Source: an uncultured Eubacteriales bacterium (GTDB lineage Bacteria > Bacillota > Clostridia > Peptostreptococcales > Anaerovoracaceae). Taken from it: DNA of 59,688 nucleotides. Shown here in pieces: positions 34,851-43,913 of the stretch. The DNA lies in the NCBI GenBank assembly GCA_900547295.1, contig URGK01000005.1:1-59688 (forward strand), read 5' to 3'. Made by a program: the position numbers and the translations under genes. Numbering within the stretch: the first letter of the stretch is position 1; each line of letters begins with the position of its first letter. The notes beneath the pieces are model-generated. The model was not told the DNA's origin. It saw only the letters and a program-made list of their open reading frames with translations, and ran no database searches.

Positions 34851-35783
34851 TTATCTCCTTTGGTTATATTTATATTTCGGATCTGCCAGAGCTTTAAGAT
34901 ATGCATCATAGGCATCTGTCAGAGAATTGTACTTACTGCCGTTATCCAGAACCTTTTTATACTGAGAACTGTTATAAAGGTGATCTGAAACTGCAACATA
35001 TTTTTTTCCTTCCTTTGTTGTCCGCTCGCCTGTCGTGGTCTTGGAAACGTAGTATCTTCCGTCGCCGGTCTGGATAAGCACAGGGATTGTCTTTCCTGCG
35101 CCAACCTTATCTGTATCAAGAGATGTCCAGAAAAGATATCTGTTTGCTGCCTTATCTTCATGTCCGCTCCCCAGATATGCCCATGTGCATTCCGGCTGCT
35201 GAAGAAGACTGTTGTTCAGTTTTTTAATCTGATCTTCGATGGCCGGAATATATTCGGAATCAGGGCAACGTGAATCAAATTCAAAATTAGGAGTATTATT
35301 GAGGCTGCCATTCTTCCAGAAGTCAGTATCATAAAGCAGAAAGAAAAACTGCTCTGCAGTTATTCCGGTGTCAAACGGATATTTTGGCACTGACGAATCT
35401 GTTTTGCTGCTCCATGTAAACACTGCGCCACAGCTCTCGTTATATGAAACTTCACAGATTCCGCCTGCAACAGGATTTCCCTTCCAGTTATCCGTATCGC
35501 CCTGATTTTTGTAATGGATTATACCTCCGATTTTCACCGGATCCATAGACTGCCATCCGTCTTTTTTCTGGTTTAAATGTACGATCTTCACTGCGGCTTC
35601 ACCCAAATTTGCAGATGTCATCACATCCGCATAAGCCGCGCGTACATTTGCAATATCAACGCTTTCTCTGCTCTTTTCCAGCGAATTTGAAAAGACCGGA
35701 ATGCCTATTGATGCAAGAATTGAAATAATCGCTACCACAATCAAAAGTTCTATGATGGTAAAGCCACGATTTTTGTTTTTCAT
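34851..35783 (-). CDS. Type IV pilin-like protein
   Basis: The 310-residue protein begins MKNKNRG followed by FTIIELLIVVAIISILASIG, a complete class III prepilin signal with Glu5 of the mature protein. The prepilin peptidase would cut after Gly7. The rest (about 40-310) is a globular domain with many Trp, Tyr and Cys, much larger than a usual minor pilin, and I recognise no fold in it. No pilus assembly or peptidase gene is in the window. GGGTGAAGAAA precedes the ATG. The next gene encodes a secreted fibronectin-like protein. Confidence 0.85.
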   Translation of the reverse strand: MKNKNRGFTIIELLIVVAIISILASIGIPVFSNSLEKSRESVDIANVRAAYADVMTSANLGEAAVKIVHLNQKKDGWQSMDPVKIGGIIHYKNQGDTDNWKGNPVAGGICEVSYNESCGAVFTWSSKTDSSVPKYPFDTGITAEQFFFLLYDTDFWKNGSLNNTPNFEFDSRCPDSEYIPAIEDQIKKLNNSLLQQPECTWAYLGSGHEDKAANRYLFWTSLDTDKVGAGKTIPVLIQTGDGRYYVSKTTTGERTTKEGKKYVAVSDHLYNSSQYKKVLDNGSKYNSLTDAYDAYLKALADPKYKYNQRR

Positions 35784-35892
35784 TTTCTTCACCCCATAAA
35801 AAATCATATCTTATTATATATGAGTAATATATATTTCAAAACAAAAACCGCCGTTAACACTGATGCATCAATGTTTTCAAGCGGTTTGACAT

Positions 35893-35969
35893 TGGTCGAG
35901 GCAGCAGGATTCGAACCTGTGGCCTTTGCGTCCCGAACGCAACGCTCTGCCAAACTGAGCTATGCCTCG
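35893..35969 (-). tRNA. tRNA-Pro (anticodon CGG)
   Basis: The minus strand folds into a complete cloverleaf: acceptor CGAGGCA/TGCCTCG, D arm with AGCTCAGTTTGGCAGAGC, anticodon stem TTGCG/CGCAA around the loop TTCGGGA, and T loop TTCGAAT. CCA is encoded at the 3' end. The anticodon CGG reads CCG proline codons. Confidence 0.96.
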
Positions 35970-36023
35970 ATAACTTTAACAAACTAGATTATACAACAAA
36001 AGACTTTTTAGAGCAATAGTATT

Positions 36024-36073
36024 TTAACAAACAGCAGCAATCTTTGTTGTTTACTGTCACTGCTGTTTGTTAA
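36024..36073 (-). terminator. 14-bp perfect inverted repeat behind the lysozyme gene
   Basis: Arms TTAACAAACAGCAG (36024-36037) and CTGCTGTTTGTTAA (36060-36073) pair perfectly around a 22-base loop. It lies past the GH25 stop. The tail is AT-rich but has no pure T-run. Confidence 0.6.
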
Positions 36074-36091
36074 TCCTGTAATTACATTGTT

Positions 36092-36937
36092 TTACTGAGA
36101 CTCTTGAACAGACTCGGATGTCTTATCGAAATATGTACCGTCATCATACCAGAAATTACAATCGGCTGTACTCCATTTACCCTTTTTCTTTTTGGAGATT
36201 CCGGGGACTTTACCTGAGCTTGTATACTGCCATGAAACATAAGGATATGTAAATTTGCACACCGTATTGTAATCCGCTATCCATATGCCATACCCGCCGT
36301 TTACAAACTTCTGAGGATACAGATAATTATTCATGAGGTTACGATATGTATACACCATAGGCGTATAACCGGCTTTCTTAACCTTGTTCATAAATGCCAT
36401 ACATATATTTGTAGCTTTGCCTCTTTTGTTTTTGAGAGCTTTTGTAATTCTGGCGCCATTATGATATTCAATATCAAAAAATACAGGAAGCTCGACATTA
36501 TATCCCTTTATTCGTTTAAGCACATAATCAGCCTCTTTAACAGCTTCTTTTTTGGTAGTGGCTCCTGAATAAAAGTAAACCCCTACTTTGATTCCCGCAT
36601 TAATTGCGCCCTCCATATTCTGATAGAAATAGTCGTCTTCTTTGAATTGCCCTGAGGCAAGACGTCTGCAGCCTACTCTGATTATTGCAAATTCAACGCC
36701 GGATTTCTTGGCCTTTGCCCAGTTGATTTTACCCTGATGTTCGGATACATCCACACCATGATGAACAGTAAGTCCATCCACAATATCACTGTGAGTATAT
36801 GTTTTGGGCTTAACTGACTTGCCTTTTTCGACAGCACTGAATATACTTTTAGATGTTGATGCTGCATAAGATGTGAAAGGCATCATCGTTATTATTAATA
36901 TCACTGACAAAATTACTGATAAAACCCTCCTGCTCAC
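36092..36937 (-). CDS. Secreted GH25 family lysozyme
   Basis: The 281-residue product has a signal peptide (about 1-26) and one glycosyl hydrolase family 25 domain (about 60-270). The motifs are GVDVSEHQGKINW (Asp at the start of the barrel), FAIIRVGCR, KVGVYFYSGA and the catalytic pair region PVFFDIEYH (near 152). The last strand is VSWQYTSSGKVPG. Members cut the glycan of peptidoglycan. No wall-binding repeat is present. The start is GTG, with AAGGAGGA just upstream. It stands alone between recA and tRNA-Pro. Confidence 0.93.
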   Translation of the reverse strand: MSRRVLSVILSVILIITMMPFTSYAASTSKSIFSAVEKGKSVKPKTYTHSDIVDGLTVHHGVDVSEHQGKINWAKAKKSGVEFAIIRVGCRRLASGQFKEDDYFYQNMEGAINAGIKVGVYFYSGATTKKEAVKEADYVLKRIKGYNVELPVFFDIEYHNGARITKALKNKRGKATNICMAFMNKVKKAGYTPMVYTYRNLMNNYLYPQKFVNGGYGIWIADYNTVCKFTYPYVSWQYTSSGKVPGISKKKKGKWSTADCNFWYDDGTYFDKTSESVQESQ

Positions 36938-36967
36938 AGTATTCCTCCTTAAAATTACTATTACAGT

Positions 36968-38026
36968 TTATTCTATAATAACTCCGTCTTCATCGACTGT
37001 CAGAGTTTCTTCTGCGGGTAATGCCTCAACAGGTCTGATTGTATCAAGAATAAGCCCTTCTATTCTATCCATAATATCAGGATTTGACTGCAGATATGTC
37101 TTGACATTCTCTCTGCCCTGACCTATTCTCTCTCCGTCAAAACTGTACCACGAACCGGCCTTCTCTACTACGCCGTTTTCAACTGCGCAGTCAAGAATAT
37201 CACCTGCTTTGGATATTCCCTCTCCGTACATAATATCAAACTCAGCCTGCTTGAATGGTGGCGCCACCTTGTTCTTGACTATTTTGACTCTGGTCCTGTT
37301 GCCAAGAACTGAATCTCCCGATTTGATACTCTCTATCCTTCTGACGTCCATTCTCATTGTCGAATAGAACTTGAGGGCTCTGCCGCCTGTGGTGGTTTCG
37401 GGATTACCGAACATCACTCCGACCTTCTCTCTGAGCTGGTTGATAAATATAACTGCTGTCTTGGATTTGTTGATTGCTCCCGCAAGCTTCCTCAGAGCCT
37501 GTGACATAAGTCTTGCCTGAAGTCCAACGTGAGAATCGCCCATCTCGCCCTGTATCTCTGCCTTAGGCACAAGGGCTGCAACCGAGTCTATAACTATAAC
37601 ATCGAGGGCGCCGCTTCTGACAAGCATCTCACATATCTCAAGAGCCTGCTCGCCTGTATCCGGCTGTGAAACCAAAAGCTCATTGATATCAACGCCTAAA
37701 TGCTTGGCATATTCAGGGTCAAGAGCGTGCTCCGCATCTATGAATGCAGCCTTGCCGCCTGTCTTCTGTGCCTCTGCTATGATATGAAGCGTCAGCGTTG
37801 TCTTACCTGAGGATTCAGGTCCGTATATCTCTATAATTCTGCCTCTTGGAACTCCACCTATGCCTGTTGCAACATCAAGTGTAATAGAGCCTGTTGATAT
37901 CGCCTGTATGTCTGTAAGCGCATTGTCATCTCCAAGCTTCATAATCGCGCCCTTGCCGAACTGCTTCTGAATCTGCAGCAATGCGGCATCTAAAGCTTTG
38001 TCTTTCTCTGTATTTGAAACTGCCAT
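36968..38026 (-). CDS. recA: RecA recombinase
   Basis: The 352-residue protein is a complete RecA: Walker A GPESSGKTT (near 69), Walker B VIVIDSVAAL (near 142), and the L1/L2 DNA-binding loops with MGDSHVGLQARLMSQALRK and FINQLREKVGVMFGNPETTTGGRALKF. The acidic C-terminus is present. GGAGG lies before the ATG at 38026. An SOS operator and a good promoter stand just upstream, so it is damage-induced. cinA follows upstream on the same strand, as in many Firmicutes. Confidence 0.98.
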   Translation of the reverse strand: MAVSNTEKDKALDAALLQIQKQFGKGAIMKLGDDNALTDIQAISTGSITLDVATGIGGVPRGRIIEIYGPESSGKTTLTLHIIAEAQKTGGKAAFIDAEHALDPEYAKHLGVDINELLVSQPDTGEQALEICEMLVRSGALDVIVIDSVAALVPKAEIQGEMGDSHVGLQARLMSQALRKLAGAINKSKTAVIFINQLREKVGVMFGNPETTTGGRALKFYSTMRMDVRRIESIKSGDSVLGNRTRVKIVKNKVAPPFKQAEFDIMYGEGISKAGDILDCAVENGVVEKAGSWYSFDGERIGQGRENVKTYLQSNPDIMDRIEGLILDTIRPVEALPAEETLTVDEDGVIIE

Positions 38027-38060
38027 ATTATATAATCCTCCATATTCCGAACAAAAGTGT

Positions 38061-38072
38061 GAACGTTTGTTC
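38061..38072 (-). promoter_or_regulatory. LexA (SOS) box before recA
   Basis: GAACGTTTGTTC fits the Gram-positive GAAC-N4-GTTC LexA site. It begins 9 bases downstream of the recA -10 element, where bound LexA would block transcription. Confidence 0.85.
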
Positions 38073-38080
38073 TCAAACAT

Positions 38081-38109
38081 ATAATACAATACTGTTTTGG
38101 AAAGGTCAA
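38081..38109 (-). promoter_or_regulatory. recA promoter
   Basis: TTGACC (38109-38104), a 17-base spacer and TATTAT (38086-38081) on the minus strand. The start would fall at about 38075, at the edge of the LexA box. Confidence 0.8.
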
Positions 38110-38161
38110 GTATATTTTTGAAAAATGTGTGTCTTTATTATATAACTTAATGGAATTATTT

Positions 38162-39394
38162 TCAAGAAATAATTTTATTTATCATATCAAACATATTCAG
38201 CATGGCTGTGTTTCTGACAAGGCTTCTGAGCGGTCTGAAAGCGTGTATCTTTCTGACCTCCACTTTGTCATCAAATACAATCCCTATATAAACAAGGCCT
38301 ACAGGTTTTTCGTCAGTTCCTCCTCCGGGTCCTGCAATACCGGTAACCGATATGCACAGTCTGCTGCCTGAAACTTTGTGAAGTCCCAGCGCCATTTCTC
38401 TTGCCGTCTGCTCGCTTACCGCTCCGTATCTGTCAAGTGTTTCGTGCCTTACTCCCAGCTCCTCGATTTTGGCTCTGTTGCTGTAAGTTACAATACCTCT
38501 GTCGAACACTGCTGATATTCCCTCTATATCCGTAAGAGTTTTGGCAAATAATCCTCCTGTACAGCTTTCGGCACAGGATATTGAAATATTTTTTTCAAGA
38601 AGCCTGCGGCCTGCAACCTGATAAAGTTCCTCGTCATCCAGACTGTATATGTACTCACCTACAAGCTCCTGTACCTTTGATGTCATATCGTCAACCGCCT
38701 GCTGCGCCTCCTGTAGGGTTTTGCGCTTGGAGGCAACTCTCACGCATGCCTCGCCCTCCTTGGCATAAGTGGCTATTGTAGGGTCTGTCTGCGCGTCAAT
38801 CAGCGGAAGCAGCTCTGTTTCAAGCTGTGATTCCCCTATCCCAAAGGTTCTTATCTGCCTGTAGTATATTACTTCCTCAGATTTTGATTCAAGATAAGGC
38901 TTTGCTTTTTTGATGAACATATTAATCATTTCTCTTGGAGGTCCCGGCAGACATATGGCAGTCTTGCCGTCTATCTCAAGCGCAAATCCCGGCGCTGTTC
39001 CCTGATCGTTATCAAAGACCTCCGCTTTTGACGGAAGCCACGCCTGCTTGTAGTTGTTTTCGGTCATTTTGCGGCCGCGCTTTGTCATTACGGCTTCAAG
39101 AGCCTCAAGGCTTTTCTGATGCAGCACCAGCTCATCTCCCATGGTTTCACATACTATTTCCTTGGTAAGATCATCCTGTGTAGGTCCGAGGCCTCCTGTT
39201 GTGATTATAAGGTCGCAGTCCTTGAACGCAAGCTCGATAATCTCTTTGAGGCGCTCCGGATTGTCGCCTACCGTATAATGATACATAACGTCAAAACCCA
39301 TTGCATTAAGCTGCTGTGAAAGGTATACGGTGTTTGTATTTACCACCTGTCCGAAAAGTAATTCTGTTCCAACGCTTAAAACCGCCGCTCTCAT
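38162..39394 (-). CDS. cinA: CinA: ADP-ribose pyrophosphatase / NMN deamidase
   Basis: The 410-residue protein has an N-terminal MoaB-like domain (about 1-170; SVGTELLFGQVVNTN, TTGGLGPTQDDLTKE) and a C-terminal PncC domain (about 255-405; SCAESCTGGL, SVTGIAGPGGGTDEKPVG). The family recycles pyridine nucleotides and is often encoded beside recA, as here. AAAGGAGG precedes the ATG. It is followed by the recA promoter and preceded by pgsA with an 10-base gap. Confidence 0.96.
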   Translation of the reverse strand: MRAAVLSVGTELLFGQVVNTNTVYLSQQLNAMGFDVMYHYTVGDNPERLKEIIELAFKDCDLIITTGGLGPTQDDLTKEIVCETMGDELVLHQKSLEALEAVMTKRGRKMTENNYKQAWLPSKAEVFDNDQGTAPGFALEIDGKTAICLPGPPREMINMFIKKAKPYLESKSEEVIYYRQIRTFGIGESQLETELLPLIDAQTDPTIATYAKEGEACVRVASKRKTLQEAQQAVDDMTSKVQELVGEYIYSLDDEELYQVAGRRLLEKNISISCAESCTGGLFAKTLTDIEGISAVFDRGIVTYSNRAKIEELGVRHETLDRYGAVSEQTAREMALGLHKVSGSRLCISVTGIAGPGGGTDEKPVGLVYIGIVFDDKVEVRKIHAFRPLRSLVRNTAMLNMFDMINKIIS

Positions 39395-39404
39395 AATGCC
39401 TCCT

Positions 39405-39935
39405 TTACATTGAAAAGACTGATTTGTTCTTTGCTATATATTCTATTCCCGAGTAAACTGTCATAACAAGAGAAGCCCACAGGAATATGCTGCCTATTGT
39501 AAGTATTATGCTGATTTCGGGAAGTGTTACCGCAAGCAGAAGTACAGGTACCGCTATCATCTGCAGCACTGTCTTGATTTTGCCGCTCATGCCTGCCGCA
39601 ATTACAATACCTTCAGATGCCGCAACGGTTCTCATTCCCGCTATTGCAAATTCTCTTGCAAGTATGATTATTAAAATCCACGCAGGGATTATGCCATCCT
39701 CTACCATAAGACAGAAGGCTGAATAAACCAGTATCTTGTCTGCCAGAGGGTCCATTATTTTTCCGAAGTTTGTCACAAGATTATATTTTCTCGCTATTTT
39801 ACCGTCCAGCATATCCGTAAGTGATGCAAGTATGAAAATTATAAAGGCGGGAAGATAAAGCTCAAATATATAGCACACCACGAAAAACGGTACCGCTATC
39901 ATTCTTCCCATTGTAAGCTTGTTTGGCAAGTTCAT
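39405..39935 (-). CDS. pgsA: CDP-diacylglycerol-glycerol-3-phosphate phosphatidyltransferase
   Basis: The 176-residue membrane enzyme makes phosphatidylglycerol phosphate. The CDP-alcohol phosphatidyltransferase motif DG-x2-AR-x8-G-x3-D-x3-D is visible as DGKIARKYNLVTNFGKIMDP (near 43-62), with the last Asp just after. About five hydrophobic helices follow. ATG at 39935 follows GGAGG and lies one base past the rimO stop, so translation is coupled. The operon order ftsK-rimO-pgsA-cinA-recA is typical of clostridia. Confidence 0.95.
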   Translation of the reverse strand: MNLPNKLTMGRMIAVPFFVVCYIFELYLPAFIIFILASLTDMLDGKIARKYNLVTNFGKIMDPLADKILVYSAFCLMVEDGIIPAWILIIILAREFAIAGMRTVAASEGIVIAAGMSGKIKTVLQMIAVPVLLLAVTLPEISIILTIGSIFLWASLVMTVYSGIEYIAKNKSVFSM

Positions 39936-39936
39936 A

Positions 39937-41244
39937 TTATACCTCCGTTCCTGCCAGATCATAGTCAAAGGCATCATCTATATGCACCATAACCATATCG
40001 CCCGGCTTATGTTCCTGTTTTCCTGTAAATATAACAGCGTTGTCGATTTCAGGCGCATCATATCTGGTGCGACCTATATAGCTTCCGTCCTCGTCGATTT
40101 CGTCAACTATAACCTCCTGAACCGTATCAATCTTGCTGCGGTTTTTTTCGAGGGATATTTCCATCTGAAGCCTCATAATGCTGTCCGCGCGCTCCGTTTT
40201 GATTTCTTCGTCTATCTGATTTGGCATCTGTCCTGCGACAGTTCCCTCCTCCTGCGAGTATGCAAACACTCCAAGCCTTGCAAATCTCTGCTCTGCTACA
40301 AAGTCATAAAGGGTGTCAAAGTCCTCTTCGGTTTCTCCCGGAAATCCTGTTATGAGAGTAGTCCTTATATGAATATCCGGTATCTGCTCCTTGAGCTTTG
40401 CTATTTTGTCCGTAATGGATCTGTTTGTGGATCTTCGCTTCATAGCTTTAAGGATATTGTCCGATGCATGCTGAATAGGTATATCAAGATAATTGCATAT
40501 CTTGTCATCTTCTCTGATTGTCTGTATCAGCTCATCGGTAATTCTGTCCTCATAGCAGTACATAAGCCTTATCCACCTGATGCCGTCTATCTGACAAAGC
40601 TGTTTCAGAAGCTGCGGCAGTCTGTATTCACCGTAAAGGTCATAGCCGTAATAGGTCGTATCCTGCGCTATCAGTATAAGCTCTCTGCAGCCTGCCTCTG
40701 CCAGCGCTTTGGCCTCTGCTATAACCGCTTCCTGTCTTTTGCTTCTGTAGTTTCCGCGTATAAACGGAATAATGCAGTAGGCGCATCTGTTATTGCAGCC
40801 CTCCGCTATTTTGAGTGTAGCGCTGTACATGCTGCCGTCCGCTCTGACTTTAACCTCAGGCAGCTCTGTTTCGGTGCATGAATTTGCGATGATTTTTCGC
40901 TCGTCAAGGCTGTCAAGAAGCGCAGGCAGCGTTTCGTAGTCATTAACTCCCAGAAATGCGTCAACCTCCGGCATTTCATCAAACAGCTCGCTGCTGTATC
41001 TTTGGGAAAGGCAGCCCGAAACTATAAGTTTTTTGCCGTACTGCTTGTAATCCGCCATCTCAAAGATGCGATCTATGGACTCTTTTTTGGCATCGTTGAT
41101 AAATCCGCAGGTGTTTACCATAATAACATCAGCCTCCGACGGCTCTGTTGTCAGTGTATGTCCGCTGTCCTCCAGTATTCCTGCGGCAGTTCTGCTGTCA
41201 TAAAAGTTCTTGGGACAGCCAAGTGTATCAATGTATATCTTCAT
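39937..41244 (-). CDS. rimO: Ribosomal protein uS12 methylthiotransferase
   Basis: The 435-residue enzyme adds a methylthio group to an Asp of ribosomal protein uS12. It has the UPF0004 domain (about 1-120; TLGCPKNFYDSR with the first cluster Cys), the radical SAM motif CNNRCAYCIIP (near 150-160), and a C-terminal TRAM domain (about 370-430). The motif TLGCPKN separates it from the tRNA enzyme MiaB. The start overlaps the end of ftsK by 17 bases. Confidence 0.97.
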   Translation of the reverse strand: MKIYIDTLGCPKNFYDSRTAAGILEDSGHTLTTEPSEADVIMVNTCGFINDAKKESIDRIFEMADYKQYGKKLIVSGCLSQRYSSELFDEMPEVDAFLGVNDYETLPALLDSLDERKIIANSCTETELPEVKVRADGSMYSATLKIAEGCNNRCAYCIIPFIRGNYRSKRQEAVIAEAKALAEAGCRELILIAQDTTYYGYDLYGEYRLPQLLKQLCQIDGIRWIRLMYCYEDRITDELIQTIREDDKICNYLDIPIQHASDNILKAMKRRSTNRSITDKIAKLKEQIPDIHIRTTLITGFPGETEEDFDTLYDFVAEQRFARLGVFAYSQEEGTVAGQMPNQIDEEIKTERADSIMRLQMEISLEKNRSKIDTVQEVIVDEIDEDGSYIGRTRYDAPEIDNAVIFTGKQEHKPGDMVMVHIDDAFDYDLAGTEV

Positions 41245-43903
41245 CTGAATTTTCCTCTGGTAAATTTTCGTTTATATTGTGCAGCTCCTCCTCGGTCATA
41301 AATACCTGTCTCGGTCTGGAGCCGTCCTGAGGTCCTACAATGCCTCGTTCCTCCATCATATCTATTATTCTCGCCGCTCTGTTGTAGCCTATTCTGAAGC
41401 GCCTCTGTAGCATGGATACCGATGCCTGTCCGCTCTGTACCACAAGTTCTATGCAGTCAGGAAGAAGCTCGTCACTGTCGTCTGCTTTCATTTCAGGCGG
41501 CATATCTGTTTTTTCGATGGTATTTATAACGTCGCTTGAGTATTCAACCTCCTGCGCCTGGTCCTTTACAAATCTGATTATGCTGTTAACCTCGCTGTCC
41601 GATATGAAGCATCCCTGAACTCTTACAGGCTTGCCCATGCCAAGCGGATTGTAGAGCATATCGCCTTTTCCGACCAGTTTTTCCGCTCCGCCCATATCTA
41701 TAATGGTTTTGGAATCGTGAACAGATGACACTGCAAATGCTATTCTTGACGGTATGTTTGCTTTGATTACACCTGTAATTACGTCAACCGACGGTCTCTG
41801 GGTCGCAACGATAAGGTGCATTCCCGCAGCTCTTGCCATCTGCGCCAGTCTGCATATGGATTCCTCAACCTGTGACGGAGCCGCCATCATAAGATCTGCA
41901 AGCTCGTCAATGATTATTACTATCTGAGGCATTACAGCGTCAAAATCCTTTTCGGCTTTTTTCTTATCGTTGTAACCTTCAAGATTTCTTTCGCCCTCTT
42001 CCGCGAATTTCTTGTAGCGGTCGTTCATTTCGGCAACAGCCCAGTTGAGTGCTGCCGCAGCCTTGGTCGGCTCTGTAACAACCGGAATGAGAAGATGCGG
42101 TATGCCGTTGTAATTGCCAAGCTCAACGACTTTCGGGTCCACAAGCACCAGCTTAACCTCATCAGGCTTTGCCTTGTAAAGTATGCTGGCTATAATGCTG
42201 TTGATACATACGCTCTTGCCTGAGCCTGTAGAGCCTGCAATAAGCAGGTGCGGCATTCCCTTGAGGTCACCTACCACGGGTTTTCCCGATATGTTCTTGC
42301 CTACGGCAAAGCTGATTTTCGATTTGGAGCTTTTGAATTCCTTTGAGTCAATTATCTCTCTGATATTTACCGCATTTATTTTGTCGTTTTCGACTTCTAT
42401 GCCTACTGCGGCCTTGCCCGGTATAGGAGCCTCTATTCTGATACTCTTGGCCTCAAGATTAAGGGCTATATCATTGGAAAGTCCCACGATGCTGCTTACC
42501 TTGACGCCGGGTCCCGGGTGTATCTCATACCTTGTAACCGTAGGTCCCGGAATTGCATCTACAACCTTGGCGTCCACATTGAAGCTGTTTAATGTCTCTT
42601 CAAGCTTTCTTGTTTTTTCTGCAAGGTCTGTAAGGTCTGCGCCTTTGCCCGACGGTTTTTTGAGCAGGTCAATAGGCGGCATTATGTATTTTGCGGCAGG
42701 CTTGCTCTTGTTGAACTCTTTGGCGTCAAGAGTTGCAGAAGCCGCCTGCGCATTTGATATTTTTTCGGGTTTTTTGACTTCCTCTGCCGAAGCTTCCTCC
42801 GCAAAGCCTCTGCCGTCGACAAAGCTGGTGTTTTCCTCAGGCACCTCTATTTCAATCTGCTGCTCTGAAATATTGTCATTTTCGTCAATGCTGTCGCTGT
42901 AGTTTTCGTATGCGCCTGTATATCCTGTTTCCTCATGACCCATATCGCCCTCGGAATACCCGTCGTTAAGACCATAGCCCGGTGAAGCAAGGCTTTCCTG
43001 GCTTCCGTCAAGACCGTAGCCCTCCGCTTTGCTCTCTCCGCCCTTACCTCTTGCAAGTGAGTCGTCTATCATATACTCCAGGATTTTTCTCTGGCTGTCT
43101 GATATGCGCGCTTTTTTGATTGCCTTGCTCATCTTTTTGTAGTCGGCAGGCTGATATACCGATGCTGCCGGTCTGACCGGCGCAGGTATCTCCTGTTTTG
43201 CCGGAGCTATTTCAAGCTGCTGCTCCGTTTCCTTTACAGGCGGCAGCTGTTTTGTTTCGGTGTTCTGTCTTTTTTCTTTTTTAATGCGTCGTTTTTCGGC
43301 TCTCTCCTCGGATTTCTCCTGCCAGTTGACCATACCCGCATACGGCTTGTCGGCTATAAGGATTACGGAGATTAAAGCCACTACTCCGGCAAATATATAT
43401 GCTCCTGCAACGCCTATGATTTTTACGAGAAGAATTGCAAAAATCATACCTAGAACTCCGCCGTTTTTAAGTTCTGTACCGGCTGTATATATGTCACCAA
43501 GTCCCAGTATCGGCACCACCGGATCCTTGACGTCCACAAACCGTACGGAGTTTCCTATCGCTATATCAAAGAAAAGCACTACAAAGAATATAGTCGACAG
43601 AGTGCTCAGAATTTTGGTTCTGCCCGCAAGCATAAGTCCGCCGTAAAGCAGAAGGTAAAACGGCAGCGTATACGCAATCACGCCAAAGCAGCCCTTGAAA
43701 AAGCTGCCAAGGGCGTCGCCGATTACTCCCGTAATGCTGAAAAACATTGCGATTGCAAGAAATATTCCAACCGCAATTATTACAAGAGCCTGTATTTCTC
43801 TGACCTTGCGGAGCTGATTTGCATCAGCTTCCGAAACCGCAGACTTTTTGTTTTTGTTTTTTGTTCCCGGAGGTCTGCCCGGTGATTTTTTCTTTTGTGC
43901 CAT
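41228..43903 (-). CDS. ftsK: FtsK/SpoIIIE DNA translocase
   Basis: The 891-residue protein moves chromosomal DNA during division or sporulation. It has about four N-terminal transmembrane helices (about 45-190), a charged low-complexity linker (about 200-390), the RecA-like motor with Walker A AGSTGSGKSV (near 553) and Walker B VIIIDELADLM (near 650), and the C-terminal winged-helix gamma domain (about 800-870; QRRFRIGYNRAARIID) that reads polar DNA motifs. ATG at 43903 follows GAGGACAG; the frame extends nine codons upstream without a site. It lies ten bases behind uppP. Confidence 0.96.
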   Translation of the reverse strand: MAQKKKSPGRPPGTKNKNKKSAVSEADANQLRKVREIQALVIIAVGIFLAIAMFFSITGVIGDALGSFFKGCFGVIAYTLPFYLLLYGGLMLAGRTKILSTLSTIFFVVLFFDIAIGNSVRFVDVKDPVVPILGLGDIYTAGTELKNGGVLGMIFAILLVKIIGVAGAYIFAGVVALISVILIADKPYAGMVNWQEKSEERAEKRRIKKEKRQNTETKQLPPVKETEQQLEIAPAKQEIPAPVRPAASVYQPADYKKMSKAIKKARISDSQRKILEYMIDDSLARGKGGESKAEGYGLDGSQESLASPGYGLNDGYSEGDMGHEETGYTGAYENYSDSIDENDNISEQQIEIEVPEENTSFVDGRGFAEEASAEEVKKPEKISNAQAASATLDAKEFNKSKPAAKYIMPPIDLLKKPSGKGADLTDLAEKTRKLEETLNSFNVDAKVVDAIPGPTVTRYEIHPGPGVKVSSIVGLSNDIALNLEAKSIRIEAPIPGKAAVGIEVENDKINAVNIREIIDSKEFKSSKSKISFAVGKNISGKPVVGDLKGMPHLLIAGSTGSGKSVCINSIIASILYKAKPDEVKLVLVDPKVVELGNYNGIPHLLIPVVTEPTKAAAALNWAVAEMNDRYKKFAEEGERNLEGYNDKKKAEKDFDAVMPQIVIIIDELADLMMAAPSQVEESICRLAQMARAAGMHLIVATQRPSVDVITGVIKANIPSRIAFAVSSVHDSKTIIDMGGAEKLVGKGDMLYNPLGMGKPVRVQGCFISDSEVNSIIRFVKDQAQEVEYSSDVINTIEKTDMPPEMKADDSDELLPDCIELVVQSGQASVSMLQRRFRIGYNRAARIIDMMEERGIVGPQDGSRPRQVFMTEEELHNINENLPEENSDEDIH

Positions 43904-43913
43904 AAGCTGTCCT

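Noticed and set aside
39919..40881. A 320-codon plus-strand frame opposite rimO
   Set aside because: It is a shadow of the conserved rimO gene; its composition is rich in Cys, Tyr and Arg and has no motif or start signal.
42183..42902. A 239-codon plus-strand frame opposite ftsK
   Set aside because: It mirrors the ftsK motor domain; no start signal and no family features.
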